From Plantago elongata (Eukaryota; Streptophyta; Magnoliopsida; Lamiales; Plantaginaceae): a DNA stretch of 29,309 bases. The position numbers were made by a program, and so were the translations under genes. Position 1 is the stretch's first letter. The number at the start of each line of letters is the position of its first letter. The stretch lies in contig JAYMSP010001729.1 of the NCBI GenBank assembly GCA_036897095.1, positions 1-29,309 on the forward strand, given 5' to 3'. The notes beneath the pieces were generated by a model. That model did not search any database, was not told the origin of the DNA, and saw nothing but the letters and a program-made list of their open reading frames with translations. Positions 9,425 to 20,909 of the stretch are shown one piece after another.

Positions 9425-11657
9425 ATGGCGTTAATGAGAGCAGCAACTCCAATTCAGCTACCGAGTCTACTCTCCTCCGACTCGGTCCGACGTCGTTTTT
9501 GCCGGGTCAACTTTTTTCCGGCGAGGATTACTTGCCGCCGGTTAGTTTCTGTTCCTCGTGCTTCTTCAACAGTTGGCATTGAAACCAAGCCTGTAAGTTC
9601 TATTCGAAATTGATTCAAATTATTCGATAGTCTCAAGCGACGTGGGATATTTTAACACTTTATGCATTTCAATAATCTCTCTTCCATAGATGTACTTCTC
9701 AAATGTTACATGTATATTGGTTCTAAAGTTCCAGTCTTTCTTGCTTTGCATTTTCAAACATGATGATTTTTATTGTATGGTAGAGTTACAGTAATCGAAA
9801 GGACGAACACTTTCTTTCGGTTATGCTATTCGATTTTTGCCAGCAGGTCACTCTATTGAAATATGATTAGTATGTTTAAAGTTGCTCAATGTTGATTTGT
9901 GATTACTGATCAGCATTACTGTAAAGGCCTAGACATAGGCATGTCTGCACTATCTTGCGGATTATGGAACGAATGGACTTCTTATAACGTTATGGTAATC
10001 ATTTTAGGATCCAGTGGTGGATGAAATGAAGCTGAATATCCGCAAGAAAATCTTAGCTTGTCCTATATGCTTCAAGCCAGTTGATTGGTCCGGAGATTCT
10101 AGTTCATCATTGTAATTATCTCTGCACTGAACTCTAAACGGAATTAATAGAGCATTTTCGGATCCTATGATTGATTCTGTATTATGCAGGGAAGCTGTAG
10201 CTCAGTCTACTGTGCAGTGCACAACCTGCAGGAAGTCATACTCTGGCAAAGATACACATCTTGACCTCACAATAAATGGTGGTCGCACGGTGTTTGGTGA
10301 AACTAGAGCAGTTTCTACTGAGCTCTTCAGGTAAAGTTTGGTTCCAATTATGACATCCGCTGAGTAAGTTCCTTTTACAAGTCCACTGCTGTGGAATGAT
10401 ACGGAAGCACACATTTTGGTCATGTAGTTGGTGTCACTTGTGAGAGGTGAAAAACTGCATTTGGAATGTGTTCAATGAGTTTCATGTTGTTACTCAAACA
10501 CACATGAATGTATTGGTTGCCACTTGCCAGTGCCACATTTGGATTTCCAATGTATTGGATAGGTTTATAAGTAAATACTCTTCTCTACTCGACATAAAGG
10601 CCGGTTTGCTACTGTTTATTAATTCAGAACATCTTTGGTATCATATCTTTACGAGAGGGGATGGCGGCAAGGTTTTACTGTAGCTGGTGGTTTTCCCGGT
10701 CCAGAGAAGGAGGTGATGAACAGTTTTTATTAAACCAATTGTTCATGTACCCAGGACTGCTTTGTTTTTCACCTTCTCCTGTTCATGAACTTATATCAAA
10801 TTGTCTGCAGTTTGAAATGATGAAAGATTACCTCAAGCCGGTCTTAGGTGGAAATATTATCGATGCAAGCTGTGGAAGTGGTATGTTTTCAAGGCTCTTT
10901 GCTCAGAGTGGACTATTTTCACAAGTTGTTGCTTTGGATTTTTCGGAAACAATGTTGCAGCAGGTCTATGAATTCATTAAGAAAGAGAACAGTTTTCCTG
11001 AAGGGTATGTTCTTCCCGCACATCTATACATGTTCCACTGATTTCTGGCCTAGTTTGGGAGTTGGATAACTCATCTGCAATACACATTTTGTCTATCTTG
11101 TTTACTCAGGAACATAATCCTGGTTAGAGCTGATATCTCCAGGCTTCCTTTTGCCTCAAGTACGATAGACGCTGTACATGCTGGTGCTGCTTTACATTGC
11201 TGGCCTTCGCCATCATCAGGCGTAAGCTTTGACCGAACATATAAACCAAACACAATCCTTCTCATATTCCTGAACCTTAAACATCTCTGGTCACTCATTT
11301 CAACTCTTTTAACAGGTAGCTGAAATAAGTAGGGTGCTAAAACCTGGAGGTGTATTCGTTGCTACGACGTACATCGTAGATGGTATCCTTTCATTGTTTC
11401 CATTGCGACAACCTATACGCCAGGTGAATCTCAACCTGACTTGTGAAATACTGGTCCCTCCCAGATACGCAAGTATCGGTATTTTTGCTGATATAGTGGT
11501 TTTGAATCATTTGCAGAACATAGCACAATTCACTGGCAGTCATGTCTTTTTAGAAGAGAAAGAACTTGAAGATCTGTGTACTTCCTGTGGGCTTATTAAT
11601 TTTACATGTACAAGAAACAGTTTCTTTGTAATGATCTCAGCAATGAAACCTGTATAG
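9425..11657 (+). CDS. Plastid-targeted SAM-dependent methyltransferase (At1g78140/At2g41040-like), 8 exons
   Basis: Exons are 9425-9592, 10008-10111, 10190-10330, 10628-10712, 10811-11004, 11110-11221, 11316-11423 and 11517-11657. All junctions are GT..AG and phases agree, giving 350 residues. The first 45 or so residues are rich in Arg/Ser and poor in acid, as in a chloroplast transit peptide. A zinc-ribbon-like part follows: 'CPICFKPVDW' in exon 2 and 'CTTCRKSYSG' in exon 3. 'YLYERGWRQ' and 'GGFPGPEKEFEMMKDYL' lead into a class I methyltransferase fold with motif I 'IIDASCGSGMFSRLFA', 'VVALDFSETML', 'VRADISRLPFASSTIDAVHA', 'ALHCWPSPSSGVAEISRVLKPGG' and 'EEKELEDLCTSCGL'. Relatives are annotated as chloroplast or plastoglobule methyltransferases with unknown substrate, so I assign none. 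No lesion was seen. The neighbouring transporter repeats the Arabidopsis gene order. Confidence 0.95.
11424..11516 (+). other. Stop-free, in-frame intron 7 of the methyltransferase
   Basis: This is 93 nt, GTGAATCT..TTTGCAG. Its length is a multiple of three, it lies in phase 0 and it has no stop codon. Retention would insert 31 residues between 'QPIRQ' and 'NIAQFTGSH'. Relatives read straight across this junction, so splicing is the default. Confidence 0.75.
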
Positions 11658-11716
11658 GAATGCTTCTAGTGATACAGTGATACTACTGTTATTACATGGA
11701 GTCCATATCACATTAA

Positions 11717-11722
11717 AATAAA
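11717..11722 (+). terminator. Possible polyadenylation signal of the methyltransferase
   Basis: AATAAA lies 60 nt after the stop at 11657 and before the 3' end of the convergent transporter gene. Confidence 0.45.
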
Positions 11723-11830
11723 GGTCAAAAAGGTGTAACAGAAACATATAAAATGTAAAGTGATTTTATAAGATATATTAATGGATGAAGTTTGTATAAA
11801 ATCCATCTGTACAGAAAAACGCTATCACTG

Positions 11831-14568
11831 CTAGGGCAGAGTAGCTTGGTGGTGTATTAATCTTTGTTCATCATCGTCATCAAAATCGGATCCATCTACG
11901 TAAGGCAGGTCAATAACAGCTACATTATCAACATCATGTATTTTAATTTCTTCACCACTTAGCGAGTCTGATTCAACGAGCTGCATCTCCGACTCTATGA
12001 GGGCCTCCATTTGAGCACACTCTTTATCTCTTGGATACGTGAAGTAGAGAAAGGAGTAAATTATGCAACACAAAGCCATTGGCAGTGCAATTGCCACAAA
12101 AAGAGCCTTTGCTAAAGATGTTGCATTGTCCCTGTCTGTGGCTATATTTTCAGAACCTCCTTCTGGAATAGGTTTATAACCATAAGCATACTGCGCCAGT
12201 AATCCAACAACTGGGGGAGCAAACGATGAAAGTATAGACTCAAAGGATCTATCCAAAGCATAGATACTCGTCCTGGATTTTTCTGGAACTATCTCTGCAA
12301 AAATTGGACTGTCCATTGCAAGTTATTATGAGATACTCACTATAGTAAGCATAAAAATGAATCACACAAAAGTAATATAGAGGATCAGAGAGCATCAGTT
12401 GAGGGTCTCACTTGTTAGTTGCAGGAGCATTCCAGGATATGCAGAAACCAGTGACGAACAGAACCGAACCATGCAAGAACATTGTCCTTGGATTATTTGG
12501 TACCATCAACAAGAGAATCGCAGCAAGAGGGATTGCTGATCCTGAGCTTATCTGCGACAACATTATCCTACCAGAATTTGGGAGACGCTTGGACAGAACA
12601 TCACCCATCTTGCCTCCAAACAGGCCCCCAAGAGAGTTAGCAACCACAAAGAGGCCTATGAGAATTGCAGTCTTCTCGTGTGAAAAACCAGTTAGCTCCA
12701 ACCACATAGGTGCAAAGGACAAAGCGGACCACGGAAACGAACCAGTCACACCCTGAGCAACTATAATTTGAAAGGATCGGATCTTCATTACAGCTCTTGC
12801 TTCTTGGAGCAGATGCTTCATGTCTGCTTGGAAAGAACTGCGGGGAGCTTCATTGCTGATTCCGGTCGTAGTACTCCCCTTTGGGAAGTGAGGGTCATTG
12901 GCAAACAATCGAACTAATATTGCCACTAAAACACTGATGATACCAACAAGGTGAAAAGAAATTCTCCAGCCTGCAATTCCCATCAAAGTAATAGGAGCTA
13001 TGAGTAACGAGAAAAATCCACCAAGAATGGAACCAAGGTTGCTAGTGAGCTGTAACCACCCAAAAGCCATTCCCCGATTGCTATCATCTGTTGAGTCAGC
13101 TACGAGGGATTGAATTGCAGGTCCAACAATTGCAAGACCAATACCATTCAGAGCTCGTGAAACGGCTACCTGATGGACAAAATGCATAAGCTTACACGTG
13201 GCAACTAGGATATATGATAACTGATAAGGAATACTCTCACATTATAACCCAAACATGCACATATTCTCACCCCATAAAGTATACATATAGATCCACCCCC
13301 TGCACAAATTCCTGTATTTTCCCTCTGAAAGTTGCTTTAGAAACTAACTGTTATGACAAGTGCAGTTCCAAATGGTCCTCTATCCACGAGCACCACCCTG
13401 CTATATGCAGGACAAATTCACTTCGAATTGAGATGCTCAGGACCAACAAGTAGGCACTGCACAGAAACATATAATCTATCACTTTCAGGTCCATCATCTA
13501 TTGTTACTAACTGCAGGTGGTTAATTATTACTCTGCCACAACAATATTAGAGAGAACAAATCTGTAGGCTACGTATCCAAATTGAAAAAATTGAATTTTT
13601 GCCACTTATTGCCTAAACCATAACTACCTCATAGGCTTCTGAATTAAGATCCTCCCGGCAGTTATATATACATATACGTAAGGGAACAAATCCTAGTTTT
13701 GGTTCCTTTTAGTTGTCACGAAACTCGGAGTCACAAAAATCCAACTCGTCCGAATATGGACAGATTGAAAAACACTTCAACTTTGTGCTTGTCCTGTATT
13801 GGTGATACAACCTATATATATCCGAATTCTGAATACATACGAACCTAATAATATAGCAGCTATAAAAGTGGCTTAACCACCTTGCTGAACTATTCACTCA
13901 AACAAACATCACCTAGTAAGCTAGTATTATTGCATTTCAAACATGAACTTCACTGATTGTTAGTCTTTCACACAACATTCCACATCGAATTATCAAGACT
14001 GGAACAAAAACTTCACTATTCAATAACACCCCAAAAACAAACCAGCCAAATACTAGTCAATGCAGCATTGCAGCCTATCATAACAAGTTAACAACTGAAC
14101 ATTTCTGCACACTAAGCAGCATACTGTTTACGATAAATTACGAATACGGTATGTGTTTAGCTTATCTTTCCACAACAAGGAGCGAACAATCAAGCACAAA
14201 CAGTACAAGAACAGATAAAAGTAAAACTCACACTAATGAAACAAAATTCAGAAGAATTGGGCTTTGGTGCAAAAAACAACCTGAGAGAAGGTGGAAGAGA
14301 AGGCAACAAGAAAGGTAGCAGCGGCCCATAGAAAAGCACCATAAGCAATAATATGGGCCCGATTGTGACGTGCCGCCAAATATGCAGCAATTGGAGAGCA
14401 AATGGACTGCACAATAGACCGGAAAAGTGTGAGTGAGCCGAGACCAGTGGGGCTAGCGTGGAGCGCTTCTCCGACCTCTTTGTAGACTCCGGGTAACAAA
14501 GACTCGTCGGCCCTTTCCATTATTCCGGCCAAATTGACCAGCACTAGAGTCAGTGTTTCAGCTCTCAT
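11831..14568 (-). CDS. UNE2: Major facilitator superfamily transporter, UNE2 (At1g78130)-like
   Basis: On the minus strand the exons are 14568-14281, 13169-12412 and 12308-11831. Introns are 1111 and 103 nt, GT..AG, phases consistent, total 507 residues. The start is the ATG at 14568 giving MRAETLTLVLVNLAGIMERA; the upstream open codons have no other ATG. Hydrophobic segments fit about 12 membrane helices. Recognisable stretches are 'LFRSIVQSICSPIAAYLA', 'VAVSRALNGIGLAIVGPA', 'SLVADSTDDSNRGMAFGW' (the MFS motif region), 'GVTGSFPWSALSFAPMWLE', 'LGGLFGGKMGDVLSKR', 'SWNAPATNNPIFAEIVP' and 'SRTSIYALDRSFE'. A hydrophilic loop lies between helices 6 and 7. The C-terminal tail is acidic ('DFDDDDEQRLIHH') and presumably cytosolic. 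The Arabidopsis relative is named from an unfertilised-embryo-sac mutant; the substrate is not known to me. The gene appears intact. Confidence 0.93.
13170..14280 (-). other. Large first intron of the UNE2-like gene
   Basis: The intron is bounded by CAG|GTTGTT (14280) and CAG|GTAGCC (exon 2 starts 13169). It interrupts the transporter in phase 0 between 'STFSQ' and 'VAVSRA'. I see no gene, repeat or transposon inside it. Large first introns in plants sometimes hold enhancers, but nothing specific is visible. Confidence 0.85.
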
Positions 14569-15330
14569 TACTAATTTTCTTGATTTCAAACAAAGATTTC
14601 GAAATTGTTGAAAAAGATTGGATTTTGATTTGTGGGTTTTTGTTGGGGTGAGGTTTTGGGAGGGAGCGGTGGCGGGCGGCGGAGTTTGACCGGTTTCTTG
14701 GCTTTTACGTTGGTGGAGTGAAGCTGGGAGGACACGTGGCAGGGGAAGGTTGTGTAATTTGTGAGAAAGTCAAGGGTCAAGATTCAAAACTGGTTGGTTG
14801 ATGAAGTGGTGAGATGAAGAGTGTGTGTAATTTTGGCATATTCTATAGTTTGCAAGGTTTTATCTTGAGTTGGAAATGCCGTCAGGAAGCATTCAAAATC
14901 GAGATTTTCTACATTGCCATTATCTTGCTATCTTTGGTTAAAGGATTTTGGGTCTATAAGTAGAGGTGCAACATGAAGATTTTTCTATATTACCATTATC
15001 TTGTTGATATCTTTGGTGTTCCTAAAGATATTGGGCTAGAAGTTAGAAGTACAAAAATGAAGTAAATGACCAGCAAGATGTACAAAATTTCAAAGTACAA
15101 AGTGAATTATGCCAAATTATACAAAGTAGATTAACAAAATAATTTTGAAAAAGAGCTCGTGGTTACGACATGTAGTGGCTGTTTGATATAAAATTGTATT
15201 TGAATCCGTTTGAAATAGTGAAGAATTGTTGAATAATGATTAAATTGTAGTTGAGTTGTTAAAATTAGTATTTGAAATAGAATTTCAATTGTATAGGAAA
15301 TTGTAGGTTTATTATATAAGTTGTGTAAGA

Positions 15331-15510
15331 GATAAATGATTGGTGTAAGTATGATGTGATTATTATTGAGATTTGATAAAATCGATTTGATTATTTAATT
15401 GATTAAATAAAGTTATTAGAATAAAATGACTGGTGTAAGTATGATGTGATTATTATTGAGATTTGATAAAATTGATTTGATTATTTAATTGGTTAAATAA
15501 GGTTATTAGA
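15331..15510. repeat. 90-bp tandem duplication with partial third copy
   Basis: Copy 1 is 15331-15420 and copy 2 is 15421-15510, identical at about 83 of 90 positions. 'tggtgtaagtatgatgtgat' occurs at 15341 and 15431. A partial third start ('ataaattgattggt') follows at 15511. Confidence 0.9.
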
Positions 15511-15775
15511 ATAAATTGATTGGTTGAATTTAGTTGAAAGTTATTTAATAATATTTATAAATAAAATAATAATTTTATTTATTTATAAAATTTAGAGGTT
15601 GTTTATTATACCGCTTGAGTGGTTAATTCTCCAGTTAAATTAAAACTTTTATATAAAAAAGTTCAATTTTAATTGGTACGAGGTCATTCCAGTTCTATTC
15701 CAAATAATTTGGATAGTGTGTTGGTGGTTGGGAGAAGAAATGATGATGAATTGAGTTGGAGATTCAATTGTATTG

Positions 15776-15822
15776 AGTAAGTAATTACTCAACTCATATT
15801 TAGTAAGTAATTACTCAACTCA
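15776..15822. repeat. Two 21-bp direct repeats, spacing 26 bp
   Basis: A 21-bp phrase beginning 'agtaagtaattactcaact' occurs from 15776 and again from 15802. Each contains the short palindrome 'agtaattact'. It lies at the right end of the possible MITE. Confidence 0.75.
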
Positions 15823-15902
15823 AATTGTCCAGACAAATAGTATTAAGAACTTTTCTCAATTGTAATTCAACTACACTTCTAAAATTTTCTTTTAGTATTA
15901 AC

Positions 15903-17733
15903 TGTTGGTAAATATATTAATATAAACCCTAAATTTGTGCACATAATTCAAAAATTTTGTTGCATATTGATATTAATCCGATGACTATATAATGTAATTA
16001 CATAAACAAACAAATCAATATTTACTTGTCGCACTAGCTTTCCAGACAACAGTTTTAAAGCCTGCTCTTCTTTGAATCCGTTCGTTAAGCACCTTGAATC
16101 AATTCGTCATGTATGATATGTGGAACCCAATGATACATCATGATCAGCATTTCGAACCTCGGTATCCACAAGCGATTGATTCTACTGAAGGACGCTAGGA
16201 ATTTCCGTTCGAAACTATACTAAATAATTTATTGAGTAAGGTTATGGAGAATTTAAGCATGAAGAAAGATTTTATGATAGACAAGTAAGAGAAGAACGTA
16301 GGTTATAGCCAAGCTAAGCAAGAAAGAAGAAAAACGTCTCTCTGAATATGATCTCGAAGATCATATTTATAAGAACAATTTCGGCCAGAGCCCAATTACA
16401 GTAGCTCTTCCAGCTCACTTTGTTTCTTCCTTTATTGTTTAAGCAAGAGGTTGTGGGTTTGAAACCCATAAACCCTGAATTATTTTTCTTTCTTTTTACC
16501 CTTATATATTTGGACTTCATACTAACATGATCCGAATAAACTTTTCTTACTCTAATTAATTAAATTCAATTTAATCTAATCAATCTTGCTTCCAATATAA
16601 ATTAAATTAAATTTAATTCATTTACTTATTAATTGTTTCTATCGAATAGATCAATTCTCAATAATGATAAATTAAATATTCATTAATCCAATTAATATTA
16701 AATTCACTTTAAACTTGAATTGTAGAATAATCACCTTGTTGTGTGACCCATAGGGACTTATGTAAGTAAGCACTAATTTAAACAAGGTTTATGTAAAATC
16801 CTAGACAATATACCCAATACTCTTAATACATAAGGATCGTTTGAAAGGAATGCAAACCACCTGTAATGTAGAGCTCATGATGATACGGTCCCTTCATTCG
16901 CCAACACTCGATTAAGTATAGAACTTGAATTCGTGTCTGTTACAATAACTTAATCACTTTATCACATCCTACTAATTGATCCAAAAATATTTGAACACCA
17001 TTCCCAATATATCCTGCATTGGCCAACGACTTTGATCAAACTATTATGAGAAGTTAAGTGTTCTCTCCAAGTCTATTTCGAGGAATGAATCATATCTTGG
17101 TTCAACTACTACTAACATGTGTTTCGTGATATGCCCAACACATGTCGTATCTACCCTACAAGGAATGCAAGCATTGGTCATGGTCAAAGCACACGAGTCC
17201 ACACATGTAGTAAGTATCAACCTCAATTCAAATGACTATTACACTACCCGAAAAAACCGTTACTTCTGTAGACACGTATATGTTACATCAAACGGTTTCT
17301 CGACTGGATATACCAACACTTTCTAAAGTGTCCATGTGTCCATCGACGGATTTTCAAGTAATTCGTAGTCATGAGAACTACTACACACTCAAAGGATATG
17401 ATGCAGACCACATGCCAATCTCCAATGCTTCATCAATATCCCATTCTCGATGACCATTGGTTGGGGCTATGTTAGAGTTATGTTATGTCACTAAAGATCT
17501 CATTCTTAGTGATAATATAATTCTCCTACGAACACATATGTAAATAATTACAGACAAACAAATAATAATATCTACATATTGTAATGCCTATTTATAGATG
17601 AACAATAATCATAAATAAATGCTGAATCGAATATGTATATTTGTCCTCAATCGATTGTCTCTAGTACATATATACTTTCACAAACTTTCATAATTCCATG
17701 AAATCAAGTAGCATATTACAAAGGATGAAGCTG
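15903..17733 (-). mobile_element. Solo-LTR-like repeat, minus orientation, long copy
   Basis: The reverse complement of this stretch aligns along most of its length with 27128-28343. Shared landmarks on its own sense strand are 'CTATAAATAGGCATTACAAT' (a TATA-like box, here 17578-17597), 'GACATAACATA', 'GCATGTGGTCTGCATCATATC', 'AGAAACCGTTTGATG', 'GGTTGATACTTAC', 'GGGTTTCAAACC', 'TAGTATAGTTTCGAA' and the ending 'ATTTACCAACA'. The far end in CA, together with a TATA box, is LTR-like. It has no open frame worth annotating, no primer-binding site and no visible TSD, so it is probably a solo LTR. It is about 0.6 kb longer than the other copy, with the extra DNA between about 16600 and 17205. The outer boundary near 17700 blurs into the LINE 3' end. 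Confidence 0.6.
17578..17597 (-). promoter_or_regulatory. TATA-like box of the LTR-like repeat (minus copy)
   Basis: CTATAAATAGGC on the minus strand lies at the same place in both copies of the repeat, which are otherwise diverged. Confidence 0.45.
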
Positions 17734-20700
17734 TCAGTGTGGCAGCTCAGTGCCATCGAAATTACCAGTGGCTTGAGTAGCTAGAGTAGCTAGAGAGTGA
17801 GCCACATTGTTGCCGACCGAAAAGTATGAGTAAACGAAATTACATTAAACAAACTAACAAGTTGTCTAATAACATCAATAAAATGACCATCAGTCGTGAG
17901 ACACACGTCCTGGGAATTGATGGAGTTGATCACCCCAAGGCAATGACTTTTTACAATGACCTGATGCCAACCTGAAGTGAAAGCAAGATGCACTCCTTCT
18001 AGTACGGCTAAAGTTTCAGCAGTGTCAGGGCATAGGATAAATAGGACAAACCTTTGGCGCCAAGCAACCGCATTTCCATTCAAGTCTCGTGCCACCACTC
18101 CTAGTCCAACGACATTCAGATAGATCAGAATAGAAACATCCACGTTGATCTTCTGCACATCCCTTGGCGGAGGGATCCATTCATGTGGAGATTTAGGCGA
18201 TCTCTGAGTTGCATACTACAACTTGGCTTCTTGATACCTCTTTAAGTAATCGACTGCAAATTGGACCACTGTCTGGGGGTCTGGCTTTTTGTTGTCGTGG
18301 ACCAGGGCATTTCTTAAATACCACAAACTCGATCAAGTACAAACAAATAGCTTGAATTGATCGCCATCCATTAACTGCTTAACAGAGTTCACCAAATCCC
18401 AAGAGTCAGCACAATTATTAAAAATGGCTTGGGTCGAGAGATTATATAAAGCCAACACAATACGAGCAAAATCACAATGATAAAAAGTATGCATCACAGA
18501 TTCATTGGGCTGTAAACTAGAAGGACGAAGATTGTCCACATATATATTGCGGCGCTCTAAATTGTGGAGTACTGGGAGACCATTTCGCAATAGTCACCAA
18601 AGAAACACTCTGATTTTGTTCGGAATATCGAGTTTCCAAACTAAACTCCAATTTCTTGTCACTACCGTAGAGCTGGAAGCAGCCGAACTTAAGCTCAGTT
18701 TCTTCAATTTTTGAGCTTGATAGTAAGCTATTCGGACTGAGTAATGGCCATTAGTATTGGGTGCCCATCGTCGAGTGTCAACAAAACTCACACGACTTAT
18801 CGGGATCCGTAAAATCTCCTCCACGTCGCACTCCCAAAACACACACCTTAGTAAATTCACATCCCACCCTCCCCCATCAGTCTGCAGGAAGTTTGACACC
18901 GCAATGTTCCCTAGCTGTTAAGGATCTGGGATCCGAGGCTTATGATTAAACGTTCCCGGGATCCACCAATCCTCCCACACGCTAACAGACTCACCATTGA
19001 CGACCCTCCAAAGCAGCTTGATTTCACTAGCTCCATAGACACATAAATCGATTTTCAAGTATAAGACGCATTCGGATCTGGTGTAGCATCAAGAACATCA
19101 CAATCCGGGAAATACTTAGCCTTGAGGATACGAGTAAGGAGGGAATTAGGTTGCTGGATAATTCTCCAATTTTTTTTACCCAACATAGCCCTATTAAAAG
19201 AACTTAAGTCCCGAGATCCCATCCCCCCATCTCGCTTTCTCTCACATAAAGTGTCCCATTTGACCCAATGAATTTTATCCCTTTCTCCATCACCCCATCA
19301 GAACTTAGAGATAATAGATTCCAATTCATGAAGAAGATACTCGTGGAGTTTAAAACATCCCACGACATAGGTAGGAATACATTGAAGGACTCATTTAATC
19401 ATCACTTCCTCCCTTGTTTAGACAAATGTTTCTCCCCAAAGCCCTGAGTTTTACTCCAAATTCTTTTTCGGATCCAACTAAATACCTCCCTTTTTTAATT
19501 GCCCATTTCCGTTGGAAGTCCCAAATACTTCTCATGCTTTTCTACCACTTCAACTGGTAGAATACCTCGTACCTCCTCAATCCTATCCTGACCTGTATTT
19601 GTGCTAAACACCACAATCAACTTATCAAGATTAATGAGTTACCCAGATGCCAAGCTGTAAAGGCACAAAATCTCATTAATCGCAATAGCCGACTCACTAG
19701 AAGCATTACAAAATATCAATGTATCATCAAAAAATAGTAAGTGGGAAACAAAAGGCGCATATGGGCTAACTGCAACACCACGGACTAGACCCCTAGACAC
19801 ATCATCCATAATCAGAGAACTAAAAGCTTCAATACAGAACAAGAATAAGTATGGAGGTAGAGGATCTCCCTGACACAAACCTCTCTCAGGCTGGATAGGG
19901 CCAAAACATGCACCGTTCATGCTCACAGAGTAAGAGACTGAACGCACACAGAGCATAATGAGACTAATAAAAGTCTACTCAAAACCTAATCTATGTAACA
20001 CACGTTCCAGGAATGGACACTCGACCCGATCATAAGCTTTACTCATGTCCAGCTTAAGAGCCATAAAATTATCTCTACCTTTAGTATTTCTTTTCAAAAA
20101 ATGATTAATTTCATACGAAACCAAAACATTGACAGTAATTAATTTGTGGGGCACAAAAGCAGATTGGGCTTCGGCTATGATATTATTCATGTGAGGTTTG
20201 AGTCTATTAAAAAGAACATTGCTCAAACTAATAGGCCGAAATTGGCTCATTAAATCTGGTGTTTTACACTTGGGGATCAAAATAATATGAGTATAGTTCA
20301 GCTTAGGGTTCAAACAGTGTTTACTCAGAATATTCAACACATATTTAGTAGCATGTTTACCAATAATATGCAAAAATTTCTGATAAAATAAACCAGGCAT
20401 GCCATAAGGGCCAGGAGATTTGGTAGGAAACATATAAAAAAGAGTATATCATACCTCTTTCGGTGTGAACACTATGGACAGGTCTCGATTGATATTACAG
20501 TGTATCTTCGGTGTCATAGTTCCCACAACTCGCTCAATATCAGGCTCCGACGGATGTATACTGGAGAAAATCTCATCAAAATAGCTTACGACAATCCTCC
20601 CCATTTCCCCCAATTCAGTTTCAGTATCCCATTAGAATCCTTGAGCCCCTCAACCCAATTTTGCCTCCACCGAACCGAAGCTTTGTTGTGAAAGAACTTC

Positions 20701-20890
20701 GTATTTCGGTCCCCATCAATCATCCACTGGGCTTTCACCCTTTGCTTCCACAGTGCTTCTCTCTGGTCCAACATATCCTCAAGGTTCGATTTTAGCTCCC
20801 TCTCAGTTCTCTTGACATTGGCAGAGAAGGGTAGTCAATGTAGCTTTTCCAGTTTGCTATTGAGCTTTCGGATCTCCTTTTGCACATCTG
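17734..20890 (-). pseudogene. LINE ORF2: reverse transcriptase and RNase H, endonuclease lost, broken
   Basis: This is the remnant of the target-primed reverse transcriptase. The pre-RT segment has 'REALWKQRVKAQWMIDGDRN' then 'TKFFHNKASVRW' (20774 to about 20650). RT blocks run from 20433 to 19639: 'KSPGPYGMPGLFYQKF', 'HIILIPKC', 'QFRPISLSNVLF' joined directly to 'NRLKPHM' (about ten residues of the usual block are missing), 'AQSAFVPHKLITVNVLV', 'ALKLDMSKAYDRVE', 'RGLCQGDPLPPYLFLFCIEA', and the catalytic box as FFDD near 19723-19734. 'WDVNLLRCVF' and 'WKLDIPNKIRVFLW' mark the zinc-binding zf-RVT part (18899 to about 18333). RNase H spans 18158-17734, with 'KINVDVS' present but the later 'ESD' box changed to 'VKSH'. 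It ends 'ELPH' and TGA at 17734. Confidence 0.85.
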
Positions 20891-20909
20891 AGTACTTTGT
20901 TTTTCCAGT

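Larger units (their letters stand above)
14569..15902. other. Upstream region of the UNE2-like gene
   Basis: There is no gene. The first 200 bases or so will contain the 5' UTR and promoter of the minus-strand transporter. From about 15175 the DNA turns repetitive: phrases such as 'ggctgtttgatat' (15177) and, on the other strand, 'ctatttgtctggac' (near 15842) look like the ends of a MITE of about 0.66 kb with poorly matching TIRs. I could not assign a clear TSD. Confidence 0.4.

Noticed and set aside
12412-12756. 114-residue plus-strand frame
   Set aside because: Antisense shadow of exon 2 of the UNE2-like transporter.
16440-16470. 'gggtttgaaaccc' resembling a tRNA B box in the LTR-like repeats
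   Set aside because: No A box at proper spacing and no cloverleaf could be drawn; it also occurs in the other copy as part of the repeat. Not a tRNA or SINE that I can support.
17117-17453. Plus-strand frames of about 70 residues inside the LTR-like repeat
   Set aside because: They are antisense to the repeat, lack any motif and are not kept open in the other copy.
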